Source of the DNA: Dyadobacter frigoris
GTDB taxonomy: Bacteria; Bacteroidota; Bacteroidia; Cytophagales; Spirosomataceae
Direction: 5' to 3'
NCBI RefSeq assembly: GCF_005280585.1
Contig: NZ_SZVO01000010.1
Span: 248,001 to 312,000 of the forward strand
Length of the DNA: 64,000 nt
This document shows positions 26,094 through 34,789 of the stretch, piece by piece. The notes under the pieces were generated by a model, which was not told the origin of the DNA, ran no database searches, and was given only the letters and a program-made list of their open reading frames with translations. Numbering within the stretch: position 1 is the stretch's first letter; each line of letters opens with the position of its first letter. The translations under genes were made by a program, and so were the position numbers.

Positions 26094-26369
26094 TTGATTG
26101 ATCTGCAAGTCGGGATCCAAAGGATTACACCGCTGATCGATGATCCCAAATACTTTCTTTTCTTAAACACTTTCCGCGATGCCCACTGGGCCAGTAAAGT
26201 ATTGAAACATTATCAGAAAAATATTGTTTTATATTTAAAGGCCAATACCACCATCCGAATCAAGGACGGGATTGATATTGAGCTGGCCTTTCAAAATGGC
26301 AGGTTAAAAGCTATTGTCCAATCAAATGGCCCTTTAAAAGAATTCGACGCTTACGATTTAATCAAATAA
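26094..26369 (+). CDS. Small hypothetical protein
   Basis: This 91-residue protein (TTG start as drawn) includes YFLFLNTFRDAHWASKVLKH and DGIDIELAFQNGRL. I do not recognise a family. Its frame stays open upstream into the damaged msrB end (about 26040), reading AHAEKLDVKQGRLIDLQ, so the true start is uncertain and the two reading frames overlap there. This suggests that a deletion joined the msrB end to an already started gene. The SRAP gene begins 4 bases later. Confidence 0.45.
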   Translation: MIDLQVGIQRITPLIDDPKYFLFLNTFRDAHWASKVLKHYQKNIVLYLKANTTIRIKDGIDIELAFQNGRLKAIVQSNGPLKEFDAYDLIK

Positions 26370-26373
26370 ATAT

Positions 26374-27171
26374 ATGTGTTACGATATTGCGCTTCATTCT
26401 GACATAGCGCTAACCAAGCAGGCTTTCCCAAAGATTATTGATAAACGGATCAGCCAGAGTACGGTATTGCAACAGCACACCCAATCTTTTTCCTTCGCTT
26501 CGCTTCCGGTGGTTATTCAAAAAGATGGCGAATTATCTTTGGTTGATATGCAGTGGTTTGTTGACCCGAGCTATTTGACAGATCCAAAGCAAAGAGTCAA
26601 ACAGCGTATCAGCATGGCCAACGCACAATCCGAACGCGTACTGCGTGATAAGCGCTCCTACTGGTACACACTTCGTACCAACCGATGCTTGATTCCTTTG
26701 AGCGGAACCTATGAGCACCGCGAAATTGCAGGATGGAAAAACAAAGTGCCGTACTACATCTGGATGAAGGATCGTGGCATTCAGCACATCCCGAGCCTTT
26801 ATCAGCTTCTGGAAACAGTTGGCACAAACGGAGAAATCATAACCCAAGGTAGCTTTACGATGCTGACGCGTACTGCGAACCAGACCATGAAAGGCATTCA
26901 TAATTCCGGTGAGCATCGGCACAGGATGCCGCTTTTTTTAACACCGGAACTGGAAGACTTCTGGGTTTCACCTCATTTCTCCGAGGATGATATGAAGGCA
27001 GTTTTTGAATATGAACTTCCTAGCGGGCTTTTGGATTTCAGTCCTGTTTATTCGATCCGCGGAAAGGCAGTTCGGCCCGACGGAAAAGCTACGTTTGAAC
27101 CATGGCACTATGAAAATCTTCCGCCATTGGGAACAGACACGCCTTTGCAATCCCAGATGTCCCTATTTTAA
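26374..27171 (+). CDS. SRAP-domain protein (YedK/HMCES family)
   Basis: This 265-residue protein begins Met-Cys. Cys2 is the catalytic residue that forms a thiazolidine crosslink to abasic sites in single-stranded DNA. The other SRAP residues are present: MANAQSERV (Asn and Glu), CLIPLSGTYEH (the catalytic Glu) and GEHRHRMPLFL (the catalytic His before RMP). The C-terminus continues to SLF. It protects abasic sites during replication and is cytosolic, unlike the exported proteins before it. The short spacing to the preceding small gene suggests co-transcription. Confidence 0.9.
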   Translation: MCYDIALHSDIALTKQAFPKIIDKRISQSTVLQQHTQSFSFASLPVVIQKDGELSLVDMQWFVDPSYLTDPKQRVKQRISMANAQSERVLRDKRSYWYTLRTNRCLIPLSGTYEHREIAGWKNKVPYYIWMKDRGIQHIPSLYQLLETVGTNGEIITQGSFTMLTRTANQTMKGIHNSGEHRHRMPLFLTPELEDFWVSPHFSEDDMKAVFEYELPSGLLDFSPVYSIRGKAVRPDGKATFEPWHYENLPPLGTDTPLQSQMSLF

Positions 27172-27325
27172 CAAATGGAATTTCAAGTTGTTTATCTCAA
27201 CAGAAACTGCCAGAGATCTCCTGACTAAAAAGAATATTTTTATGTCGTATAACATGCTTTTCTAAACCATTTATCCCAATGAGCCGACCAACTTCGTACT
27301 GATAAGGGTAATTATGGATAAAGCT

Positions 27326-27354
27326 TAACTTATTTCATTTAAATAAGTTATTTT
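27326..27354 (+). terminator. Hairpin with short T-run
   Basis: TAACTTATTT and AAATAAGTTA form a perfect 10-bp stem around a five-base loop at 27326-27350, with TTTT after it. It lies 155 bases after the SRAP stop, just before the small gene at 27361. The AT-only stem is weak, so the terminator call is moderate. Confidence 0.4.
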
Positions 27355-27360
27355 AGTAAA

Positions 27361-27654
27361 TTGATAGACCTTACGCAACTAATAAGCTCCTTCATGACTG
27401 ACAGCCATTTTGAAGAATCAACTATCCGAAAACTGATTATTGTCGTTACCGGAATTGACATTTTTCAAATTGAGAACTACGAATTTAATAATCCCCGGCA
27501 AGACCCGAATGCACCTATCGTTATCCATTTCAAAATAACATCGATGCAAGGCATGAATTATAAATTAAAATCCACCAGAAGTGAATTCAGGGGGCTTTGT
27601 GAATCAGATTTCGATACTTTCAATCAATTCTTTCGGCAATTTGCTCAAAAATAA
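27361..27654 (+). CDS. Small hypothetical protein
   Basis: This 97-residue protein is drawn from a TTG. An ATG at 27394 (MTDSHFEES) is an alternative. It shows IRKLIIVVTGIDIFQIENYE and QFFRQFAQK. It has no signal peptide and no family that I recognise. It is isolated, and the following 190 bases have no supported gene. Confidence 0.4.
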   Translation: MIDLTQLISSFMTDSHFEESTIRKLIIVVTGIDIFQIENYEFNNPRQDPNAPIVIHFKITSMQGMNYKLKSTRSEFRGLCESDFDTFNQFFRQFAQK

Positions 27655-27844
27655 AAAGACATGGTGTATTGCCTCTCCATCTTTCAAACATCCAGATTTT
27701 TTGGCAATTTCAGCAATACCAACTAAAATAGATGGATATTGTTTGCCAGCATTCAAGTCTATGACCTTAAAACGCACCCAAGGTTTAATTTGCAACCATT
27801 CTAATCACCTGATTGAGTCAGATGATTACCCTCACCTTCGGGTT

Positions 27845-28894
27845 CTACTCTATAACATCCCGGATCATTTTTCTAATTTCAAGACTGGTCAGGTTACTTT
27901 TTTTAGGTGTAGTTTGCGTAAGTATAATTCCGGCAATCTTATTTTTGGAATCCTGCCATGGATGCGTTCCGAAAAGTCCAGGGCTACTGCTTTCGAACAC
28001 ATGGCCGTTTACATCCACAACATCAAGCCAGTTGCCCATTCCGTACCGGATAGAGGAATTTAGATATGGAGAAAAAGGATTGGTTGCATACGGCGTAGCC
28101 TTTATAACCGCTCCATTTGTTTGATCAGACAGCATAACTGCCAGTGCATTTTCGCTTAAAACCCGCTTTCCTGCATAAGTCCCTTTGTTTACAATCATTT
28201 CCAAAAATTTCAGATAATCTGCCGCAGACGTATTTGCCCCGCCAGCTATAATTGGATTGGATGCCGAACCATAACGGACATTCATCTGACACGGGTATCC
28301 TATCTTTTCATTAAATAAATCCTGCCATGATTTGCCTGATACAAGCTCGGCAATCCTGCCTCCAATGTGCATGCCTGAACTTCCATAGCTAAACGCAGAT
28401 CCAGGAGAAAATACAAGGGGAACATACAACGCAATAGAATCAACAGCTGCGGCCAGGGTAATATCACGCTGATATTCGTATCCCTGCTTTGAATCCCCGT
28501 CAAAACCAGCAGTATGCGAAAACAGTTGCCTGATGGTAATATTGCCCTTTTTATTCGCCGTGAAGATGGGTAGAAACTTACCAACCGTATCATCGGGCGA
28601 AATTTTATGGTCATCAACCAAACTCATGATCACTGCCGCGGACAGCCATTTAGAAGCAGACGCGATCGGCTTGACGCTCGTTGAATCCAGGCCTATTGCT
28701 TTGTGGTAGATCAGCTTTCCGTTTTGCGATACCAGCACGACTACCTGGTCATTATAATCCGCCACATTTGTTTCAATGAATTTATCTACCGCGGTGAAAT
28801 CATAGGAAGGAGTTGAATCATCCGGGACAACGCTTTGTGTGCTACATGCCAAAGAAATCAGCGCAACAAAAGAAGAAATCAAGATTTTTATCAT
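27845..28894 (-). CDS. Serine hydrolase of the class C beta-lactamase / DD-peptidase family, lipoprotein
   Basis: This 349-residue protein has a lipobox LACS near residue 17 and a beta-lactamase fold. SASK holds the SxxK nucleophile, YGSSG stands in the YxN position as Tyr-Gly-Ser, and GLFGTHPW is in the third motif region. Proteins like this are usually periplasmic esterases or peptidases rather than antibiotic-resistance enzymes. It is encoded last in a three-gene minus-strand operon after two small helical periplasmic proteins. Confidence 0.85.
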   Translation of the reverse strand: MIKILISSFVALISLACSTQSVVPDDSTPSYDFTAVDKFIETNVADYNDQVVVLVSQNGKLIYHKAIGLDSTSVKPIASASKWLSAAVIMSLVDDHKISPDDTVGKFLPIFTANKKGNITIRQLFSHTAGFDGDSKQGYEYQRDITLAAAVDSIALYVPLVFSPGSAFSYGSSGMHIGGRIAELVSGKSWQDLFNEKIGYPCQMNVRYGSASNPIIAGGANTSAADYLKFLEMIVNKGTYAGKRVLSENALAVMLSDQTNGAVIKATPYATNPFSPYLNSSIRYGMGNWLDVVDVNGHVFESSSPGLFGTHPWQDSKNKIAGIILTQTTPKKSNLTSLEIRKMIRDVIE

Positions 28895-28912
28895 TTCTAT
28901 TTTAATAAAAGG

Positions 28913-29491
28913 TCAATATTTTTTTTCAGGATCCCAAAGAAGAAATAAAGCTGGCCTCACCGATTGTCCAGCCCCAATACGCTCTAAGCGTGCTAAAAAA
29001 ACGCCGGCTGCATTACCATTGTACTTGATCACGATCTCTTTTAACTCTTTTCTCCATCTCTCCCGGTCAGCCCTGGTATCCAGTCCGATCTGATCAATCG
29101 TTTTTTCATGTTTATCGGCAATCGAAAATGCTTCCATCATGATCTTCCGGACCTGTTTTCGTTCGGATAGATTCATTGTTGTTTGGGTTTCGTCCAGTTC
29201 TTTGCCATCCATTCTTTCCATAAACGTCCGGTTTGACGCTTTCCTTGCTTTGCGTATCTCTGCTAATTGCATTCTCAGCCCAGAGATTTGTCTCTTTTCA
29301 AGTTCGGTCAATTCGTTTTCCAGAATTTCCCGTTTCAGCTTCATAACCGGCTGAACATGGGTCAAGATGTAGGCTTTCAATTCGCTGCGAAGTGCCTGAT
29401 CAACCTTTTTGTCCTGTGCTCGTACTTTTACGACCATCAGCAGGCAAGCGATTCCAATGGCGGCTACTGCTATTTTTTTCATCGTTTTCAT
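28913..29491 (-). CDS. Periplasmic helical protein, unknown
   Basis: This 192-residue protein has a signal peptide ending at VRAQ. The mature part is almost entirely charged helix (ELTELEKRQISGLRMQLAEI, DETQTTMNLSERKQVRKIM), similar in style to Spy/CpxP-type proteins but with no exact LTxxQ pair visible. It starts 2 bases after the preceding Spy-like gene. Possible role in envelope stress; function unassigned. Confidence 0.7.
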   Translation of the reverse strand: MKTMKKIAVAAIGIACLLMVVKVRAQDKKVDQALRSELKAYILTHVQPVMKLKREILENELTELEKRQISGLRMQLAEIRKARKASNRTFMERMDGKELDETQTTMNLSERKQVRKIMMEAFSIADKHEKTIDQIGLDTRADRERWRKELKEIVIKYNGNAAGVFLARLERIGAGQSVRPALFLLWDPEKKY

Positions 29492-29493
29492 GT

Positions 29494-29868
29494 TTAGTGT
29501 CGTTGCTCTCTTAATTTATCTTTCATTTCCTGTTGCTGTTTTTGAAACTGATCGAACTGTTGACGAGTAAGCACTCCTTTCAATTCTGCCTCTTTATCAT
29601 TATTGATCGACTTAAAGGCTTTGAACCTGGACATTTTGCTGCCTGCACCCTGAATGACAGGATCCATCTTTTGAGCATATTTCAGATTGATTTGTCCAAC
29701 TTTTTCAGTTTGTACTGCATCCAGTTTTAACGAAGTGGTCATTCTTTCGGTCTGCCATTTGGCACGCTGGCCGGCTGGCATCTCCTTCAATTCACTTTGG
29801 GCGAATAGTTGAGCTGCTGCAAACATTAAACTGAGGAAAGTTGTGATTATTACAATTGTTTTTTTCAT
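29494..29868 (-). CDS. Spy/CpxP-like (LTXXQ) periplasmic protein
   Basis: This 124-residue protein has a signal peptide ending at QLFAQ and a helical body. The body has LKLDAVQTEKVGQINLKYAQ and LTRQQFDQFQKQQQEMKD, close to the LTxxQ repeats of Spy/CpxP chaperone-type proteins. It is the first gene of a minus-strand operon divergent from the LytS/LytTR genes, which may control it. Confidence 0.75.
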   Translation of the reverse strand: MKKTIVIITTFLSLMFAAAQLFAQSELKEMPAGQRAKWQTERMTTSLKLDAVQTEKVGQINLKYAQKMDPVIQGAGSKMSRFKAFKSINNDKEAELKGVLTRQQFDQFQKQQQEMKDKLREQRH

Positions 29869-30125
29869 GGTTAAAAGATTTGATTATTAGACAATGTCGT
29901 TTGACAATTCAAAACAACAAATAAGCTTTCCTCACAAAAAACTTATTCTGCCAATCACCAGATCTTTCAATTGAACGTACTCTACCTGCCCATGAGTGAA
30001 ATTTAACCCATCCGGAACCTTTGAAAGGAAAAAGCGATGAATTCAGGGGATGAAAATGGAAGTTCATTGGGTATTTTTTAAAATTTCGCCCTTTTCTGCT
30101 ACCATTGCGGTATAATCTGCTATTC

Positions 30126-31166
30126 ATGAATAATTTGTCCAGGCAATTCCAACATTCAACTAATCCACATTTATTGTGGATTAGTTACTGGCTGATATGG
30201 GTACTGATGCTTTCGAGCTTCCAGGAATTTGACCATGCTGCCTGGGCAGCTACAGTTAATGTGAGCGCCCAGGCAGCAGTTGCTTATATCAACATCCGTT
30301 TTTTAATCCCTGAATTTTTCGAAAAAAGAAAATACATGCTATATGGATTGATTGCTTTCCTCGTACTGTTTGCATTTACGAAGGTTCATCTTACCTTGGT
30401 TGAGCCGAATTTGCAGACAACCTCCTGGGGAAGGGAACTTCGATTTCCCAGAGCATTCCAGTTTACCAGGATCTATCTGTTTTTATTTATTATTCTTATC
30501 ATCAGTACGGCCTACAAATTCGCGGCAGACCGATTTCAAACGTTAAGCCGGCAATCCGAGCTTGCTAAAAAGCAACTTGAAATTGAACTGGAAACACTCA
30601 AAAATCAGATCAATCCCCACTTTTTGTTTAATACACTCAACAACATTTACACGCTCGCTTACCTGAAAGACGACAATGCTGCCCCGATGATCATGAAGCT
30701 CTCCGAGCTATTACGTTACATGTTATATGAATGCCAAACCCAGAAAGTTTCGTTGGAGAAAGAAGTCCGTTTCTTGGAAAATATTGTTGAAATGCAGAAA
30801 TTAAAATCTGAAACGCATTTTAACCGTGTAAGTTTAGAAGTTCGCGGCATTCGTTCAGAGCACTCGATCGCTCCGCTTCTGATACTTGGCTTTGTTGAAA
30901 ACAGCTTTAAACATTCGGATCTTGACGTTAATCACGATGGATTTATCCAAATAGATCTGTTTGTGGATGATTCGAAGTTTATCTGTTTCACTTGTACGAA
31001 CACTAAAAGGGAAGTCGAAAAAATGGCAACAGAATCCGGCGGAATTGGACTGCTCAATACCAAAAAGCGACTGGAACTGATATATGGAGCAAATTATAAT
31101 TTAGAAATCACGGAGACTGCTGATCAGTACCAGGTATCCTTAAAGCTGCCCGCTTATGAAAATTAA
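30126..31166 (+). CDS. LytS-type sensor histidine kinase
   Basis: Starting at MNNLSRQF gives 346 residues. Four membrane helices fill about residues 17-130 and a coiled coil follows. The histidine-kinase domain has QINPHFLFNTLNNIYTLA with the phospho-accepting His165, and the ATP site has FVENSFKH and SGGIGLLNTKKRL. It is the typical YesM/LytS family partner of LytTR regulators, overlapping the next gene by 11 bases. The divergent Spy-like operon is a possible target. Confidence 0.9.
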   Translation: MNNLSRQFQHSTNPHLLWISYWLIWVLMLSSFQEFDHAAWAATVNVSAQAAVAYINIRFLIPEFFEKRKYMLYGLIAFLVLFAFTKVHLTLVEPNLQTTSWGRELRFPRAFQFTRIYLFLFIILIISTAYKFAADRFQTLSRQSELAKKQLEIELETLKNQINPHFLFNTLNNIYTLAYLKDDNAAPMIMKLSELLRYMLYECQTQKVSLEKEVRFLENIVEMQKLKSETHFNRVSLEVRGIRSEHSIAPLLILGFVENSFKHSDLDVNHDGFIQIDLFVDDSKFICFTCTNTKREVEKMATESGGIGLLNTKKRLELIYGANYNLEITETADQYQVSLKLPAYEN

Positions 31167-31899
31167 TTGTTTGGTGATTGATGATGAGCTGCTTGCAAGA
31201 AGACTTCTATCGGATTACATCGGCAAAATTCCGGGTCTAAACCTGGTTGCTGCCTGTTCGAGCGCGATGGAAGCGCAAGGTATTTTGCAAGATCAAAAGA
31301 TTGATCTGATGTTTCTTGATATACAGATGCCTCAGCTGAGCGGCATTGCCTTTTTGCAATCCTTGCAAAAAAAGCCCGTCACCATTTTTACCACGGCATA
31401 CACCGAATATGCGATCAAAGGCTTTGAGCTTTCTGTGCTGGATTATCTTATAAAGCCAATTTCGTTCGAAAGATTTTTCCAGGCCGTAAACCGGGCTTCG
31501 GAGTATATTAGCCACATACAACAAATTCCAAAAACAGGATTAACCGATCCAAATCCGGCAGCCCGGAATGTTTCTTCACAGGAATTTATTTTTGTGAAAT
31601 CCGATTACAGTATCCACAAAATCCTGTACGATGAGATTGATTATATAGAGGCCTATGGCGAATACATTCTGATTTATACCGGAAAAGAAAAGATTATGAC
31701 GCTGGTACCTCTTGGGAAAATAGAAGGTTTGCTCCCGTCTCCAAAGTTCATGCGTGTTCACCGCTCATTCATCATTAATTTTGGAAAAATTGATTCCATT
31801 CAGGGAAATATCATTCATCTTAAAGGGAAAGAAATTCCAATCAGCAAAACTTACAGGGATGTGTTAATGAATCTGGTAAACAGGGATCAGCTGTTTTAA
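31156..31899 (+). CDS. LytTR response regulator
   Basis: This 247-residue protein has a receiver domain at 1-120 (Asp9-Asp10, acceptor Asp55 in LMFLDIQMPQ, and LIKP), followed by a LytTR DNA-binding domain at about 145-245 (IFVKSDYSIHKI, YIEAYGEYILIYT, FMRVHRSFIINF). It is paired with the LytS-type kinase by overlapping genes. Its stop overlaps the convergent TlpA-like gene by 4 bases. LytTR proteins bind paired direct repeats; none was identified here. Confidence 0.9.
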   Translation: MKINCLVIDDELLARRLLSDYIGKIPGLNLVAACSSAMEAQGILQDQKIDLMFLDIQMPQLSGIAFLQSLQKKPVTIFTTAYTEYAIKGFELSVLDYLIKPISFERFFQAVNRASEYISHIQQIPKTGLTDPNPAARNVSSQEFIFVKSDYSIHKILYDEIDYIEAYGEYILIYTGKEKIMTLVPLGKIEGLLPSPKFMRVHRSFIINFGKIDSIQGNIIHLKGKEIPISKTYRDVLMNLVNRDQLF

Positions 31900-32486
31900 C
31901 GGATCATCTCGGTGATCATATTCACCAGCTTTGGGTTACTATAATCAGCGGCACCTTCCTGCCTGAATACGATTCCTCCGTCTTTGTCCAGGATGACTGT
32001 GGTTGGAATTGTCCCTTGCATAAAAAAAGTAGGTATCGCACTGACAGAACTCACGACATTCAAATTATATTGATGTTGCTTCATGAAGTTATTTGACTTT
32101 TCAAAATTACCATCGACATCCACCATCAGAAATACAACATTTTCATTCCGCCCAAACCGGTCATGTAATGCATTAATTGATGGCATCTCAGCAATACATG
32201 GCGGGCACCAGGTTGCCCAGAAATTAATGAATACAACTTTACCTTTAAGCGATGTCAGATCAACTATGTCCCCAGAATCATCTTTGAAAAGGATGTTCGG
32301 CAAAGGCTCAGCTGCCTTATTGTCATTCTGTATTTTATCTATCCTGGGCTGAAACAGGCCGATTTTCATCAAATTTTGAATCGTCCATCCCTTAACCTGA
32401 GGACTTATTACCATGGCAGCGGCAAATATTATCAGTACTGCCGAAAATATATTTGAGGTCGAAAACCATTCTTTTTTCATATTCAT
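31896..32486 (-). CDS. TlpA-like membrane-anchored thioredoxin
   Basis: This 196-residue protein has an N-terminal anchor (about residues 14-30) and a TlpA/ResA-type thioredoxin fold with FINFWATWCPPCIAEMPS (CPPC), IPTTVILDKDG and a central insertion. It would reduce disulfides or drive cytochrome maturation in the periplasm. It is encoded last in a minus-strand set with DUF2892, rhodanese and MBL-rhodanese genes, suggesting sulfur or thiol handling. M3 is an alternative start. Confidence 0.85.
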   Translation of the reverse strand: MNMKKEWFSTSNIFSAVLIIFAAAMVISPQVKGWTIQNLMKIGLFQPRIDKIQNDNKAAEPLPNILFKDDSGDIVDLTSLKGKVVFINFWATWCPPCIAEMPSINALHDRFGRNENVVFLMVDVDGNFEKSNNFMKQHQYNLNVVSSVSAIPTFFMQGTIPTTVILDKDGGIVFRQEGAADYSNPKLVNMITEMIR

Positions 32487-32574
32487 ATTGACCTGTTATT
32501 TTTCAGCTTTCTATCAATAACCGTCCTTTATATCCTGATCGTTCCTGGCCAGACCTCCAAACATCCAAATGGAA

Positions 32575-32781
32575 TTACTTTGTCGATTTGTTTGAATGAA
32601 ATCCAAGAATCGAATACAGAGGACAAAAGCTAATGAAGCTGGTTAGCATAAAAACACCTGCAAATACAAGCAGCACGATCGCGACTGTACCTGAGATAAT
32701 ATTGGTATAATAAAGGATCACAATAGCAACGGCGATCAGCACGCGCAAGACCCGGTCGAGTATTCCCATGTTTGCTTTCAT
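32575..32781 (-). CDS. DUF2892 (YgaP-like) small membrane protein
   Basis: This 68-residue protein has two membrane helices (VLRVLIAVAIVILYYTNI and TVAIVLLVFAGVFMLTSF), the start MGILDRVLRV typical of DUF2892, and a conserved CPLYSILG near the end. The family is often fused or adjacent to rhodanese domains, as in E. coli YgaP, and here it follows a rhodanese gene. Confidence 0.85.
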   Translation of the reverse strand: MKANMGILDRVLRVLIAVAIVILYYTNIISGTVAIVLLVFAGVFMLTSFISFCPLYSILGFHSNKSTK

Positions 32782-32902
32782 TGTTTTCAGATTAGTTTAG
32801 ACCAGCCATGATGATAAATCCCGGAAGTGTCTCAGTTTGTCCCTACGCAGCAGATATACGCCGGGCTGTTTTACTATTTCCGGAATAGTTTAAAAAATGT
32901 CT

Positions 32903-33217
32903 TTATTGAATTTTTCTTTGAAGGTTTCCCCAAGCACCGCCGTTGTAAACTTCAATTCCTGCCTTTTTCAAAACCTCCGCTGCCAGCCCACTTCGGGCAC
33001 CGCTCCGACAGCAGGTGATTACAGGTTTTCCGCCCCTTTTTAAAAGCGCCGACTTTGAGCTCATTGTATCGAGCGGCATATTAACGCTGCCCTCAATGTG
33101 ACCTGATGCAAACTCCTGCGGACTACGTACGTCAACGATAACTGCGCCTGCATCAACCAGACTTTTAAAGTCTGTCTTGCTAGTTCCGAATAATATTGAA
33201 ATAATTCCCATAATCAT
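32903..33217 (-). CDS. Single-domain rhodanese
   Basis: I start at MIMGIISILFG (33217), two bases after the preceding stop. The longer frame overlaps that gene. The protein is 104 residues, with a rhodanese fold (AVIVDVRSPQEFASGHIEG) and an active-site loop CCRSGARS. It transfers sulfane sulfur from persulfides to acceptors. The N-terminus is slightly hydrophobic. It is in an operon with the MBL-rhodanese protein and DUF2892. Confidence 0.88.
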   Translation of the reverse strand: MIMGIISILFGTSKTDFKSLVDAGAVIVDVRSPQEFASGHIEGSVNMPLDTMSSKSALLKRGGKPVITCCRSGARSGLAAEVLKKAGIEVYNGGAWGNLQRKIQ

Positions 33218-33219
33218 CT

Positions 33220-34641
33220 TTATAATAGTGTACTTGGACAAACGAAGTTGCTTACTTCAAACTTACCAGACTCCTTGATCGCCTTAAACCCTCCTTGTAT
33301 ATCAATCAGATTGTCACATCCCCTTGCTTTCAGGATAGAATTAAAGATCATCGAGCGGTAGCCACCCGCACAATGCACCGCGTACGTTTTGCTTCGATCG
33401 ATCTGAGCCAGATTATCATTAAGATAGTCGAGGGGAATGTTTTCCGCACCAATGACATGCTCTGAATCAAATTCACTTGCTTTGCGAACATCGAGAATTA
33501 TTAGGGAAGGATCATATTTCAAACGTTCGCTTACCTGCCCGACATTCAGCGATTCGATTTGGTCAACTTCCCTACCGGCTGTAATCCATGCAATGATCCC
33601 GCCTTTCAAATACCCGATCGTATAATCGTAACCAACGCGCGCAAGACGCGTCACGACTTCTTGTTCCCGCCCCGGCTCCGTAATCAGTAAAATTTTCTGC
33701 TTGATGTCCGGTATCATCGTACCCACCCATGGCGCGAAACTTCCATTGATTCCGATGTTGATGGAATTGGGTATAAAACCTTTGGCAAAAATCTCTGCAT
33801 CCCGGGTATCGAGCATCACCGCATCCGTTTCATTAGCAGCTGTTTCAAAGGCCGCAGGTTCCAGTGCATGCGTTCCACGTTCGAGTACTGTATCAATGCT
33901 TTCGTATCCCCGGATATTCATCATCACATTTTCCGGAAAATAAGCGGGTGGCGGCATCAGGCCGTCTGTCACCTCTTTCACAAATTCACCTTTGGTCATA
34001 TCAGCCCGCAGCGCGTAGTTAAACATTTTCTGGTTACCCAGCGTATCGGTCGTTTCCTTGCTCATATTTTTGCCACAGGCACTTCCGGCGCCGTGGGCAG
34101 GATACACAATAATGTCATCAGAGAGCGGCATAATTTTCTCACGTAAAGAGTCAAAAAGGTGTTCGGCCAGCTTTTGCTGTGTTAGATCAGCTGAAATTTT
34201 TTGTGCCAGATCCGGACGTCCCACATCTCCAATAAACAGCGTATCCCCCGTAAAAATCCCGACCTCTTTGCCCTGCTCATCTTTTAAAAGAAAACAAGTA
34301 CTTTCCATCGTGTGCCCCGGCGTATAGAGGACCGTAAAAGTGACATCACCCACTTTCAAAATCTGACCATCCAAGGCTACGAGCGCTTTGAAGCCTGGTT
34401 TGGCGGTTGGGCCGAAGACGATTTGAGCACCCGTTTTTTCAGCAAGGTCAATATGGCCTGATACAAAGTCTGCATGAAAATGCGTTTCGAGCACATACTT
34501 TATCTTTGCTCCATCTTTTTTTGCCCGGTTGATGTAAGGCTCCACCTCACGAAGCGGATCAATGACCACCGCCTCTCCATTACTTTCAATATAATATGCG
34601 CCCTGCGCAAGACACCCCGTATAGATCTGCTCGATTTGCAT
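33220..34641 (-). CDS. Metallo-beta-lactamase/rhodanese fusion, persulfide dioxygenase-like
   Basis: This 473-residue protein has an ETHE1-like MBL domain (about 1-250; THFHADF with His54, His56 and Asp58, then PGHTMES, FTGDTLFIGDVGRPD, YPAHG). Two rhodanese domains follow. The first (about 265-350) lacks a catalytic cysteine in its loop, reading LLITEPGREQ. The second has AVHCAGGYRS with an active Cys. ETHE1-type enzymes oxidise glutathione persulfide to sulfite, and the rhodanese part moves the sulfane sulfur. A GTGA-N6-TCAC site and a promoter-like TTTG/TACTTTAA pair stand upstream. The neighbours are rhodanese and TauE remnant genes. Confidence 0.92.
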   Translation of the reverse strand: MQIEQIYTGCLAQGAYYIESNGEAVVIDPLREVEPYINRAKKDGAKIKYVLETHFHADFVSGHIDLAEKTGAQIVFGPTAKPGFKALVALDGQILKVGDVTFTVLYTPGHTMESTCFLLKDEQGKEVGIFTGDTLFIGDVGRPDLAQKISADLTQQKLAEHLFDSLREKIMPLSDDIIVYPAHGAGSACGKNMSKETTDTLGNQKMFNYALRADMTKGEFVKEVTDGLMPPPAYFPENVMMNIRGYESIDTVLERGTHALEPAAFETAANETDAVMLDTRDAEIFAKGFIPNSINIGINGSFAPWVGTMIPDIKQKILLITEPGREQEVVTRLARVGYDYTIGYLKGGIIAWITAGREVDQIESLNVGQVSERLKYDPSLIILDVRKASEFDSEHVIGAENIPLDYLNDNLAQIDRSKTYAVHCAGGYRSMIFNSILKARGCDNLIDIQGGFKAIKESGKFEVSNFVCPSTLL

Positions 34642-34670
34642 ATCCTAAAATGTTTAAGATTTAAAGTATT

Positions 34671-34690
34671 ATTTGAATTAACGATACAAA
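34671..34690 (-). promoter_or_regulatory. Candidate promoter boundaries for the MBL-rhodanese operon
   Basis: On the minus strand a TTTG at 34687-34690 is followed after 18 bases by TACTTTAA, an imperfect match to the Bacteroidota -33/-7 pair (the interval given starts at the -33 element and covers the spacer). The -7 sequence lacks the final G, so confidence is modest. The Crp/Fnr-like site at 34717-34730 would sit near -68. Confidence 0.35.
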
Positions 34691-34716
34691 GTTCGGAAGG
34701 TCTCCGCTGCCGGTCA

Positions 34717-34730
34717 GTGATAATTGTCAC
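34717..34730. promoter_or_regulatory. Crp/Fnr-like palindrome upstream of MBL-rhodanese
   Basis: GTGATAATTGTCAC is a perfect GTGA-N6-TCAC palindrome, 76 bases before the MBL-rhodanese ATG. A near-identical site lies at 35110. The Crp/Fnr protein at 35267 has the R-E-x-x-x-R recognition helix that reads GTGA half-sites, so it is the obvious binder (inference). Confidence 0.6.
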
Positions 34731-34789
34731 CTAGAAAAAGAAAATTCAGAAACAAAAAGAATTTCATCAAGTTATTTATACGATGGCTA

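Noticed and set aside
27604..27795. 63-codon minus-strand frame with protein-like composition (VIDLNAGKQYPSILVGIAEI)
   Set aside because: TTG start only, stop codon just upstream, and overlap with the small plus-strand gene; possibly a gene remnant but not supportable.
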